Shown here: positions 7,690-14,722 of the stretch, piece by piece
Numbering within the stretch: position 1 is the first letter of the stretch
Layout: each line of letters starts with the position of its first letter
Origin: Oscillospiraceae bacterium
GTDB lineage: Bacteria; Bacillota; Clostridia; Oscillospirales; Ruminococcaceae
NCBI GenBank assembly: GCA_003531585.1
Contig: DQFX01000031.1
Coordinates: 12,190 to 76,189 of the forward strand
Length of the DNA stretch: 64,000 bases
Direction of reading: 5' to 3'
Made by a program: the position numbers and the translations under genes
The notes under the pieces: generated by a model
Told to the model about the DNA's origin: nothing
The model's input: only the letters and a program-made list of their open reading frames with translations
Databases searched by the model: none

Positions 7690-9008
7690 TGGAAGGAAAG
7701 GCGACCCTGACCCTGACCGACGCAAAGAGCGGCAGGGTCGTGAAGAAGGTCACGGAGCACAATCTCGTCACCGACGCGGTAAAGAGGATACTCAACCCGC
7801 CGGTGTACGCAATGCTCTACAGTTTTAATTTCCCCAATTTTATAAATAACGTCATGCCGGCGTCGAAGCTGTTTTCCGGGATAATGCTCCTGGGGAACAC
7901 CCTCAGCGAGAGCCGCGAAAACGTAATGCTCAGCGGAGACTATATTCCCGTGGCGACCGCCGGGGGAGAGTACGCCGGAGCCAACGTCCGCCGAGGAACG
8001 CTCAATACTAACGAGAGCTACGCGACGGCGAACGGATACCATTTCACGTGGGATTTCGGAACGGACAAGGCGAACGGAGTTATAAAGTCCGTGGCGCTTA
8101 CAAGCCAGTATTTCGGCAACTCGGCGTTTGAGAACATGGGCAACGAAGGCAAGCTGTTCGCGGATCCGTCAAATATTACGGCGCAGTTCAGCGAGACCAC
8201 TCAGTTTTTCCACGCGAGGGGGCAGTATATCGGTACTTTTCAGGACAGGCTCCATCTGTATATCACATACAATGGAAATACGGTCACGTTCCTGAAATAC
8301 AGGTCGCCGAATCCCGACGACCTTGGAATAAACGACCCTGGGAATCTCTCTGGCTGGCCTGCGGCTGAATCCTCGGTTTCAGTTGAGCTTCCAATCACGC
8401 TGAATTACATACTCAAAGCATTCGTCGATACGTCGAAGAAGCTGATGTACTTTTTCACCAACACGCGCATAGAGCAGGGCAGCGTCGACCGCCTGATTGA
8501 CTACGCCGCGGTGGATCTTAACACGCTGACTGTCGTGAAAACCGGTACCCAGAACATAAAGGACTGCGCGACCGTATACTCGTGCGCGGTCGTCGGAGAC
8601 AGATTCTACGTGATGTGCTATACCAACATACAGGTGTTCACGCTCGGAGGCGGCTGGCTGAAGACCTACAACATCTACAGCCAGAATTCCAGCTTCTTTT
8701 CAATGTGGGAGGACATGCTGGTCGCCTCGGTCGGCGTGAGAAAGATAGCGGTTTTCGACAGCTCGGATAATATGTATGTGTACTACAATCCCGAGGACTA
8801 CCTCCCGGCTTACTCCTGCGATATCAAGCCGCCGTTCTATCCTATGAGCTACTTCAACATGTCAAATACGGACAGCAGCAACAGCTCGTGGAATCCGTAC
8901 CTGGGTCTTTCGATGGGCTATCTCGCGACGATAAACAATCTCACCGAGCCGCTTGAAAAGACTTCGGAACACAATCTCAAGATATCCTACGACATAACGA
9001 ATCAATAA
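7689..9008 (+). CDS. Putative tail fibre / receptor-binding protein
   Basis: 439 residues, last gene of the cassette. The N-terminus (TLTLTDAKSGRVVKKVTEHNLVTDAVKRIL) is a conserved-looking attachment region seen in tail proteins of gut phages. The remainder is rich in Gly, Asn, Ser, Tyr and aromatic beta strands, with repeated blade-like segments (residues ~185-400), suggesting a propeller or adhesin-like receptor-binding part. The start is coupled to the stop of the hub gene (ATG overlap), and a strong terminator follows 6 bp after the stop. Specificity cannot be told from sequence. Confidence 0.5.
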   Translation: MEGKATLTLTDAKSGRVVKKVTEHNLVTDAVKRILNPPVYAMLYSFNFPNFINNVMPASKLFSGIMLLGNTLSESRENVMLSGDYIPVATAGGEYAGANVRRGTLNTNESYATANGYHFTWDFGTDKANGVIKSVALTSQYFGNSAFENMGNEGKLFADPSNITAQFSETTQFFHARGQYIGTFQDRLHLYITYNGNTVTFLKYRSPNPDDLGINDPGNLSGWPAAESSVSVELPITLNYILKAFVDTSKKLMYFFTNTRIEQGSVDRLIDYAAVDLNTLTVVKTGTQNIKDCATVYSCAVVGDRFYVMCYTNIQVFTLGGGWLKTYNIYSQNSSFFSMWEDMLVASVGVRKIAVFDSSDNMYVYYNPEDYLPAYSCDIKPPFYPMSYFNMSNTDSSNSSWNPYLGLSMGYLATINNLTEPLEKTSEHNLKISYDITNQ

Positions 9009-9013
9009 AAATC

Positions 9014-9047
9014 AGAGCCTCCGGAACAGCTTCGGAGGCTCTGTTTC
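9014..9047 (+). terminator. Terminator closing the phage cassette
   Basis: Perfect 11-bp stem CAGAGCCTCCG / CGGAGGCTCTG with a 9-nt loop, followed by GTTTCTATT, 5 bp after the fibre-gene stop codon. Confidence 0.85.
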
Positions 9048-9054
9048 TATTACG

Positions 9055-9228
9055 TCAGCCGATATGCCGGGTTCCGGCTTCCGCGCTGTTTCCGCATGGC
9101 TGGATATCCGTTTTCTCGAAGTATCGGCACTCTGACCCGGCGGAGTTTGCCGGGCGGGTGAGGTCTTTCAGCGTACACATTCCGTCGCTCTGCCAGCGGC
9201 AGTTTTCGCTGCATGGAACTAGATTCAT
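9055..9228 (-). CDS. Small Cys-rich protein, possible metal binder (57 aa)
   Basis: Start at ATG 9228 (minus) with GCGGAGGTG ahead; upstream in-frame codons lack a ribosome site. The protein carries the pattern CSENCRWQSDGMCTL...ECRYF, with Cys pairs spaced as in a short Clostridia family often mislabelled hydroxymyristoyl-ACP dehydratase in databases. A zinc or iron site is plausible; no function is known to me. It lies 40 bp downstream of the patatin gene on the same strand and ends just inside the far side of the cassette terminator. Confidence 0.65.
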   Translation of the reverse strand: MNLVPCSENCRWQSDGMCTLKDLTRPANSAGSECRYFEKTDIQPCGNSAEAGTRHIG

Positions 9229-9268
9229 ACTGCACCTCCGCAACTTGAATGAAAATAGCTTGCGCAGG

Positions 9269-10129
9269 TCAGCCGGAAATATTCGCGGGCAGGAAGGACG
9301 AAAGGTCGGTTTCAGAAAGCTGTTCCAGGGTCTCGCGCCTGCCGAGCTCTATGCGCAGAGCTGCGTTCTCGCCGTCGAAATCCAGCGTCCCCGGCGCTAT
9401 CACGCTGTTTTCGCGTTTCCCGAGGAATATTTCGTCCGACGGGAACAGCTCGATGAACTCCGCACCTGGGAAATTCGAGAGGTCAGCGCCGCCGCTCCCG
9501 AGGTAGGAAACGATGAACCGCCGTATTCCGATATCGTAGAGCGGCTTCACCGGAGTATTGTCGGAAACGCCGCCGTCGCGGTACAGGGTGCCGTCGATAT
9601 CCACCGCCGGGAACACCGCGGGGAGCGCGCAGGAAGCCGCGAGGTACTGCGTTATTTTCCCGGCGGGGTAAGCGCTCAGGTCGAAATATTCCGGGTAGTT
9701 CCCCTCTGTGTTGTGGCAGCATGCGAAGCAGGGAGTCCCGCATCCGGATACGCAGTCGTTCACGCCGTTCTCAGCTATCACGTTCACCAGGCCTTCCAGC
9801 GAGAATATCCCTCCCCTTGACAGCCTGTCGGGGTCTATCGTTATAGTGCGGTCGTCGGAGCCGAGGAATTTCAGCACCGAGTTTATCACGCGCCCGGCGG
9901 TCTCGGCGGGGTCGGTGATGTCGCCGCGCTTCAGGGAGGTCCACACTCTTTCGGCGAGCGGGAGGTTTCCGCAGGCGAACAGAGCGGCGTTGAGCGCTCC
10001 CACCGAAGCTCCGGACACGGCGGCTGTGTACTTATCCAGCCCGCGCTCCCTCAGCGCCTGCCAGACCCCTATCTGATACGCGCCCCTGCCGCCTCCGCCG
10101 CAGAAAACAAGACCAGTCACGGGAAACAT
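9269..10129 (-). CDS. Patatin-like phospholipase
   Basis: 286-residue lipid acyl hydrolase with a Ser-Asp dyad. Visible: oxyanion loop GGGGRGAYQ (residues 11-19), nucleophile elbow SGASVG with Ser42, and DGG in LYRDGGVSDNTP as catalytic Asp. Two extra Cys-containing segments (CVSGCGTPCFACC) suggest a disulfide or metal-bound loop. No signal peptide, so cytosolic or injected. GGAGGTGAC ribosome site; it follows the dgkA terminator with little room for a promoter. It converges on the phage cassette. Confidence 0.85.
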   Translation of the reverse strand: MFPVTGLVFCGGGGRGAYQIGVWQALRERGLDKYTAAVSGASVGALNAALFACGNLPLAERVWTSLKRGDITDPAETAGRVINSVLKFLGSDDRTITIDPDRLSRGGIFSLEGLVNVIAENGVNDCVSGCGTPCFACCHNTEGNYPEYFDLSAYPAGKITQYLAASCALPAVFPAVDIDGTLYRDGGVSDNTPVKPLYDIGIRRFIVSYLGSGGADLSNFPGAEFIELFPSDEIFLGKRENSVIAPGTLDFDGENAALRIELGRRETLEQLSETDLSSFLPANISG

Positions 10130-10150
10130 AAGCTGTCACCTCCAGAAAAA

Positions 10151-10174
10151 CAGGGCGGAATGTCTGCCGCCCTG
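10151..10174 (-). terminator. Terminator downstream of dgkA
   Basis: Minus-strand stem CAGGGCGG/CCGCCCTG (8 bp, 8-nt loop) followed by TTTTTCTGG; it sits between dgkA and the patatin gene, partly overlapping the latter's leader, so patatin expression may depend on read-through. Confidence 0.75.
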
Positions 10175-10203
10175 AATCATTATATGCGGAGCCTTGCCGC
10201 AGG

Positions 10204-10665
10204 TTACTCATTCTTGAAACGCTCCGGCAGGAAAACGTACACTGCCGCTACGGCTATCGCGGCTCCAAGCAGCACGAACCTCACCGGCTCGGCGAGGAAG
10301 TACTCCCCGATGAGCGCGAAACGTTCCACGTCCCAGAACAGTACGATTCCGATGATTACTGCGAATATCGCGCAGACTAGCACGGCTCCGGCGGCGCAGT
10401 CCTTGCAGAGTTTGATAAGCTCGTCCTTTTTGAGGCAGACTTTGTCGCAGAGGCGCTCCACAGCGGTGTTGAAAAGCTCCGCTGATATCACCGCCGCGAA
10501 GGTCAGAAGCAGCACCGCCCATTCCGCCCGGGAAAGCTCGTAGAACTTCAGTGCGAACCAGGTCACGAACAGCACGGCGCAAATATGCACCCGGAAATTC
10601 CGTTCATTGAATCCGTGGCAGATACCCGCCGCGGCGTACCCGAAGCCCTTCAGAAATTTTATCAT
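10204..10665 (-). CDS. dgkA: Diacylglycerol/undecaprenol kinase, DgkA family
   Basis: Small integral membrane kinase, 153 residues. N-terminal GFGYAAAGICHGFNERNFRVH, the AELFNTAVERLCD active-site helix with conserved Glu/Asn, and three membrane segments (about 31-47, 50-66 and 95-112, with an extra C-terminal one near 126-146) match the family. In Gram-positive bacteria these enzymes phosphorylate undecaprenol and recycle the wall carrier lipid. The ATG overlaps the ybeY stop by 4 bp, the usual phoH-ybeY-dgkA operon order. Confidence 0.92.
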   Translation of the reverse strand: MIKFLKGFGYAAAGICHGFNERNFRVHICAVLFVTWFALKFYELSRAEWAVLLLTFAAVISAELFNTAVERLCDKVCLKKDELIKLCKDCAAGAVLVCAIFAVIIGIVLFWDVERFALIGEYFLAEPVRFVLLGAAIAVAAVYVFLPERFKNE

Positions 10666-11144
10666 GATTCGCGGGTGATGCCGAGCTTATCCAGCACCTT
10701 GTCCTGCTTGCCGAACATCTCCTTTTCATCTTCCTCGCTGTTAACGTGGTCGTAGCCCAGCAGGTGGAACAGGGAATGGGTCAGCAGGAAAGCCACCTCG
10801 CGGCGGTAGGAGTGTCCGTATTCCTCCGCCTGCTGCTTCGCCTTTTCAAGAGATATCACGATATCGCCGAGCATTATCGCGTCGGTGTCCGGGTCTACCT
10901 CGTAGCCGTTCTCGTCATCGCCGAGGGGGAATGACAGCACGTCGGTCTCGCGGTCGATGTCGCGGTGCTCCTTGTTCAGCTCGCGGATACCCTCGTTGTC
11001 CACGAAGGTGACGGATACCTCGGCGGAATCGTCGATGCCTTCTTCCTCGAGCGCTGCGGCGGTGCAGTCCTCAATGAGCTTTTCAATGTCCTCGGGGGGC
11101 GCGAGCTTATCCTGCTCGTCACTTATAAATGTTACGATTTTCAT
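10662..11144 (-). CDS. ybeY: Endoribonuclease YbeY (rRNA maturation factor)
   Basis: Zn-dependent RNase acting in 16S rRNA 3' processing and ribosome quality control. Length 160 residues. The metal site is the three-His motif HSLFHLLGYDH, and the preceding ETDVLSFPL strand is typical. Overlaps phoH and dgkA by 4 bp each, so all three are translated in a coupled way. Confidence 0.95.
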   Translation of the reverse strand: MKIVTFISDEQDKLAPPEDIEKLIEDCTAAALEEEGIDDSAEVSVTFVDNEGIRELNKEHRDIDRETDVLSFPLGDDENGYEVDPDTDAIMLGDIVISLEKAKQQAEEYGHSYRREVAFLLTHSLFHLLGYDHVNSEEDEKEMFGKQDKVLDKLGITRES

Positions 11145-12151
11145 GCGTTCCTCCTGCCGTTCTGGTACGGCTTTTTATTCTGCTCGGCGGGCTTGTTCGC
11201 CTGGCTGTACTTCTCGTACGCCCTTACGATGTCCTGAACCAGTCTGTGGCGCACGACGTCCTTTTCGCTGAATCGGTTCTGGGCGATGTCCTCAACGCCG
11301 TTCAGGACGCGCAGCGCTTCGATAAGTCCGGATTTAGAGGTCTCCGGGAGGTCTATCTGCGTGATGTCGCCGGTTATTACCATCTTGCTGTTGAAACCCA
11401 GTCGGGTCAGGAACATTTTCATCTGCTCCCTGGTGGTGTTCTGGGCTTCGTCGAGGATAATAAAGCTGTCGTCGAGGGTGCGTCCGCGCATGTACGCGAG
11501 CGGCGCGACTTCGATTACGCCGCGTTCCTGGAGCTTCGCGAACGCTTCCTGCCCGAACATCTCGAAAAGTGCGTCGTAAAGCGGGCGCAGGTAGGGGTCG
11601 ACCTTGTTCTGGAGGTCGCCGGGGAGGAACCCCAGCTTTTCGCCTGCCTCGACCGCTGGCCTAGTGAGGATTATCCTCTGCACCTCGTGCGCCTTGAACG
11701 CGCTTACTGCGAGGGCTACCGCGAGGTAGGTCTTGCCGGTGCCGGCGGGGCCTACTCCGAAGGTGATGGTGTTCTTGCGTATCATCTCGCAGTATTTCTT
11801 CTGACCGAGGGTCTTGGGGCGTATCGGCTTGCCCGCGTAGCTTACGCACACGCAGTCTGAAGAGATGGTGTCAGCCTGGGATTCCGTGCCGTCGTTCACG
11901 AGGGATATCACGTAGCGCACGTTCTGGTCGTTTATCGGGTCGCCCTTGAAATACATCTTCGAGAGGGACTCCAGACAGCGCTTCGCGGCGTTCACGGAAT
12001 TTTCGTCCGCACCGGTTATTTTCACGTCGCTTCCGCGGCTGAAAACCGTCACGCCGAACGCCTTCTGTATTGTGTTCACATTGCAGTCAAGATCGCCGAA
12101 CAGCGCGTGGAGCTGCTCAATGCTTTCCATTGTGAGTGATGCTTCTGACAT
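11141..12151 (-). CDS. phoH: PhoH-family ATPase
   Basis: 336 residues: an N-terminal ~100-residue region with an SLTMESIEQLHALFGDLD start and a KH-like fold, then a RecA-like ATPase with Walker A GPAGTGKTYLA and Walker B FIILDEAQN. The family is thought to act in RNA metabolism, consistent with ybeY next to it. The gene is led by a TTGACA/TATAAT promoter (12196-12224) and a 17-bp palindrome in its 5' UTR. Confidence 0.93.
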   Translation of the reverse strand: MSEASLTMESIEQLHALFGDLDCNVNTIQKAFGVTVFSRGSDVKITGADENSVNAAKRCLESLSKMYFKGDPINDQNVRYVISLVNDGTESQADTISSDCVCVSYAGKPIRPKTLGQKKYCEMIRKNTITFGVGPAGTGKTYLAVALAVSAFKAHEVQRIILTRPAVEAGEKLGFLPGDLQNKVDPYLRPLYDALFEMFGQEAFAKLQERGVIEVAPLAYMRGRTLDDSFIILDEAQNTTREQMKMFLTRLGFNSKMVITGDITQIDLPETSKSGLIEALRVLNGVEDIAQNRFSEKDVVRHRLVQDIVRAYEKYSQANKPAEQNKKPYQNGRRNA

Positions 12152-12174
12152 ATTGCGCCTTTCCTGAGTTGAGA

Positions 12175-12191
12175 TTAGGCATAGTGCCTAA
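12175..12191. promoter_or_regulatory. 17-bp perfect palindrome in the phoH leader
   Basis: TTAGGCA-TAG-TGCCTAA, with arms of 7 bp, lies 5 bp downstream of the -10 box and would overlap or directly follow the transcription start, the position of a repressor operator. The half-sites TTAGG/CCTAA recall DtxR-type metal-regulator boxes, but the centre differs, so the regulator is unknown. Confidence 0.5.
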
Positions 12192-12195
12192 AATT

Positions 12196-12224
12196 ATTAT
12201 ACACCGTTGCGGGCGGCTTGTCAA
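12196..12224 (-). promoter_or_regulatory. phoH operon promoter
   Basis: Minus-strand TTGACA (plus 12219-12224), 17-bp spacer, TATAAT (plus 12196-12201): consensus sigma-A promoter. The -35 box overlaps the stop codon of the upstream amidohydrolase gene. Confidence 0.85.
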
Positions 12225-13009
12225 TTACTTTCTCCAAGAAGCCGCAGCGCGTTTCGACACAGTATGTCCTCCTGCTCTTCGGCGGTCAGCGGGAGCTTCC
12301 GGAAGCGCCCCAGCTCGTCGTCCGCGCCCCACATTGGGTAGTCGGTGCCGAACATAACGCGCTTTGCGCCGATTTTCCTGATAAGCTCCGCCGCGTGATC
12401 CGGGGCGAGGGCGTACAGGCTGCTGGAGAGGTCGGCGTAGATGACGCCTCCGGAGAACAGCTCGGCGGCTTCGTCCCACTTAGTCCAGCCGGCGAGGTGA
12501 GCGCCGATTATCGTGAGCTTCGGGAAGCGCTTCATGACGCTGTACAGCCGCTTCGGCGAGGAATAATCGTAACGCGCGTCCCCGCAGTGGAACAGTATCG
12601 GAAGCCTGCCCTCGGCGGCTTCGTAGATCGGGAACGCCTTCGGGTCGTCGATGTTGAACCGCTGGAAGTCGGAGTGCAGCTTTATTCCGCGCAGCCCGAG
12701 GGAGATTATTCGCTCAGTCTCACCGGCGATGTCGGGGAAATCTGGGTGGAGCGCTCCGAATCCGATGAGCTGCTCCGGGTGGAGGCGTACCTGCTCCGAG
12801 ATGAAATTGTTGATGTTGCGGACCTGCTCGGGTACAGTCGCCACCGACTGCACTATCGCCCTGTCGACGCCGGCTTTGCGGTTTATCTCGAGAAGCTGCC
12901 CGACCGAGCCGTCGAACCTCACCGGGATATCGTAGAAGCTGCTGATGCCGTCGGCGGCGCGGGAAGCTATCTTGTCCGGGAATATGTGTGCGTGTGCGTC
13001 TATTATCAT
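12221..13009 (-). CDS. Amidohydrolase (Amidohydrolase_2 family)
   Basis: 262-residue TIM-barrel metal-dependent hydrolase. Metal ligands are visible as DAHAHIF at the N-terminus, LFHCGD and IGAHLAG in the middle and FGTDYPMW near the end. The substrate is not evident; relatives include decarboxylases and lactone hydrolases. It is monocistronic on the minus strand, ending in the phoH promoter. No close functional neighbour. Confidence 0.85.
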   Translation of the reverse strand: MIIDAHAHIFPDKIASRAADGISSFYDIPVRFDGSVGQLLEINRKAGVDRAIVQSVATVPEQVRNINNFISEQVRLHPEQLIGFGALHPDFPDIAGETERIISLGLRGIKLHSDFQRFNIDDPKAFPIYEAAEGRLPILFHCGDARYDYSSPKRLYSVMKRFPKLTIIGAHLAGWTKWDEAAELFSGGVIYADLSSSLYALAPDHAAELIRKIGAKRVMFGTDYPMWGADDELGRFRKLPLTAEEQEDILCRNALRLLGESN

Positions 13010-13084
13010 TTTTGTGTGCTCCTTACATTATGAACTTGCAAATCATATTATATCACCGGAAAGCCGAAAAGTCCAGACTTATGC

Positions 13085-13113
13085 TTGACAACTGCGGAAA
13101 AATGTGCTATATT
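13085..13113 (+). promoter_or_regulatory. Strong promoter of the TM1266/ABC operon
   Basis: TTGACA (13085-13090), 17-bp spacer, TATATT (13108-13113). It faces a ~170-nt leader and then the TM1266-type gene. Confidence 0.85.
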
Positions 13114-13291
13114 AATGTTGATATCTTCCGCACCGGAAGCCGCTTTGCGCCTGACGGGACGGACAATGCTGACTTCTGCTGCCGAAATCCCGCAGGGCTT
13201 GAGGCAAAAGGCTGGATTCCCCGGTTTCCGGGGGAGTTTTTCATGCGCCTTTCCCGCAGAGGGAGAGGTCTTTTTTGTATGGAGGGATACT
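13114..13291 (+). ncRNA. Structured leader RNA with two terminator-like hairpins (candidate riboswitch or attenuator)
   Basis: Between the promoter and the first gene lie ~175 nt without coding capacity. The 5' part can pair GCCT with AGGC and CGGGA with TCCCG around an inner arm. It is followed by a stem TCCCCGG-TTT-CCGGGGGA plus TTTTT (about 13217-13240) and a second one CTTTCCC/GGGAGAG plus TTTTTT (about 13250-13277). Tandem terminators ahead of a transporter operon are typical of ligand-controlled leaders. It does not match the TPP, cobalamin, SAM, ZTP, fluoride, guanidine or T-box consensus as I know them. Confidence 0.5.
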
Positions 13292-13576
13292 ATGCAGGAC
13301 GAAACGCGCGTGGCGGTGATCTCGATGATAATCGACAACGAGGAAAGCGCCGCGTCAATAAACGCGCTGCTCCACGACTGCCGGGAGTACATCATCGGCA
13401 GAATGGGAATTCCCTACCGTGAAAAGGGTCTGAATATAATCAACGTTGTCCTTGACGCCCCGATGGACGCCGTATCGGCTCTGTCCGGAAAGCTGGGAAG
13501 GCTCCCGGGAGTGACTGCGAAGGCGGTCTACTCGAAGCTCCCCGCCGCGGAAACAAAGAAAGGACAGGAATCATGA
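13292..13576 (+). CDS. TM1266-type iron-only hydrogenase system putative regulator
   Basis: 94 residues, ATG 13292 with GGAGGG 5 bp upstream. An ACT-like/ferredoxin-fold small protein: VAVISMIIDNEESAASIN at the N-terminus, a REYIIGRMGIPYREKG loop and LSGKLGRLPGVTAKAVYS at the end are hallmarks of the family first named from Thermotoga TM1266, found with [FeFe]-hydrogenase maturation genes. No hydrogenase gene lies in this window; instead it is translationally coupled (4-bp overlap) to an ABC importer, suggesting that it senses or is linked to the imported compound. Confidence 0.8.
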   Translation: MQDETRVAVISMIIDNEESAASINALLHDCREYIIGRMGIPYREKGLNIINVVLDAPMDAVSALSGKLGRLPGVTAKAVYSKLPAAETKKGQES

Positions 13577-14670
13577 GTATCACAAGAAAAATCAGATCGG
13601 CGCTTGCCGCAGTCCTCTGCATGGGAATGCTGACCGCCTGCCAGAGCGCTCCCCAGGTCAGCGCGCCTGAGAGCGCTTCTTCCGCGGCAGAGAGCGTCTC
13701 TGCGGCTGACAGCTCCGCTGACGCGCAGCCGACCGCCGAGCCTGAAAATTCCGCAGCGCCCTCCGCAGAGCCTGAGGAGGAAACTCCCGATGTAGTCCGC
13801 ATTGCGGCGCTGAAGGGACCCACCGCGATGGGAATGATCAAGCTGATGGACGACGAAAGCGAAAACAGCGCCTGCGAATTCACCATCGCCGGAGCCGCAG
13901 ACGAGCTTACCCCCGCAATAATACAGGGTAACGTTGACATCGCGTGCGTACCTGCAAACCTGGCTTCCGTGCTTTACAACAAGACGGAGGGCGGCGTTAA
14001 GGTGATTGCGGTCAACACGCTGGGAGTGCTCTACATAGTTGAGAACGGAGAGCCGACCATCGCGGAAATATCCGACCTGAAGGGCAGGACTATCTACGCA
14101 AGCGGCAAGGGCGCGACTCCGGAGTACGCGCTGAACTACCTGCTGACCCAGAACGGCATAGACCCGGAGAAGGACGTCACGATAGAGTGGAAAACCGAAC
14201 ACACCGAGTGCCTGACCGCGCTGATGAACGACCAGGGAAGCGCCGCAATGCTCCCACAGCCGTTCGTTACCACCGCGCAGACCAAGAACGAAAACGTGAA
14301 CGTAGTGGTTGACATGAACCAGGCATGGACGGAGCTTAACAACGGAAGCGCGCTTATAACCGGCGTAGTAATCGCGCGCAGCGAGTTTGCGGAGCAGTAC
14401 CCCGGCGCTGTGGACGGATTCCTTGACGGCTACGGCGAGTCAGTGAAGTACGTCAACGCGAACGTTTCAGCCGCTGCGGAGCTTATCGGGAAATACGACA
14501 TAGTTCCGGCGGCGGTCGCTGAGAAGGCTCTGCCGAAGTGCAACATCGTGTTCATTACCGGCGGCGAGATGAAGGAGAAGCTTTCCGGCTACCTCGGCGT
14601 GCTGTTTGACAGCGCTCCCGCCGCGGTCGGAGGCGCGCTCCCCGGGGACGATTTCTATTACGGCGCGTAA
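13573..14670 (+). CDS. ABC transporter solute-binding lipoprotein (NMT1/THI5-like)
   Basis: 365 residues with a lipoprotein signal (basic start, hydrophobic stretch, lipobox LTAC, Cys23) and a Ser/Ala/Glu-rich linker to about residue 72. The binding domain shows NMT1-like features: RIAALKGPTAMGMIKLMDD, GNVDIACVPANLASVLYN, DLKGRTIYASGKGATPEYALNYLL split across the domain. Family members bind sulfonates, nitrate, thiamine precursors or related small molecules; the ligand here is unknown. A hairpin after the stop probably lowers expression of the membrane part relative to the binding protein. Confidence 0.87.
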   Translation: MSITRKIRSALAAVLCMGMLTACQSAPQVSAPESASSAAESVSAADSSADAQPTAEPENSAAPSAEPEEETPDVVRIAALKGPTAMGMIKLMDDESENSACEFTIAGAADELTPAIIQGNVDIACVPANLASVLYNKTEGGVKVIAVNTLGVLYIVENGEPTIAEISDLKGRTIYASGKGATPEYALNYLLTQNGIDPEKDVTIEWKTEHTECLTALMNDQGSAAMLPQPFVTTAQTKNENVNVVVDMNQAWTELNNGSALITGVVIARSEFAEQYPGAVDGFLDGYGESVKYVNANVSAAAELIGKYDIVPAAVAEKALPKCNIVFITGGEMKEKLSGYLGVLFDSAPAAVGGALPGDDFYYGA

Positions 14671-14678
14671 ATAATTAT

Positions 14679-14709
14679 GAGCCTGCCGCACCCGACAGGC
14701 TCTTTTATT
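14679..14709 (+). terminator. Intercistronic hairpin (partial terminator)
   Basis: GAGCCTGCCG/CGACAGGCTC stem (one mismatch, 4-nt loop) followed by TTTTATT, between the binding-protein gene and the permease-ATPase gene. Probably attenuates, since the operon continues after a 14-nt space with AAGGAGGG. Confidence 0.6.
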
Positions 14710-14722
14710 AAGGAGGGACAGC

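Noticed and set aside
1484..9055. Attachment-site direct repeats flanking the capsid cassette
   Set aside because: The two flanks were compared by eye and no shared repeat or tRNA 3' end was found.
9055..9243. Longer start (ATG 9243) for the Cys-rich protein
   Set aside because: No ribosome site there; GGAGG lies upstream of ATG 9228, and the family begins at this Met.
13114..13291. Known riboswitch classes for the leader (TPP, guanidine I-III, ZTP, fluoride, T-box, SAM)
   Set aside because: None of their conserved core sequences is present; kept as an unassigned leader only.
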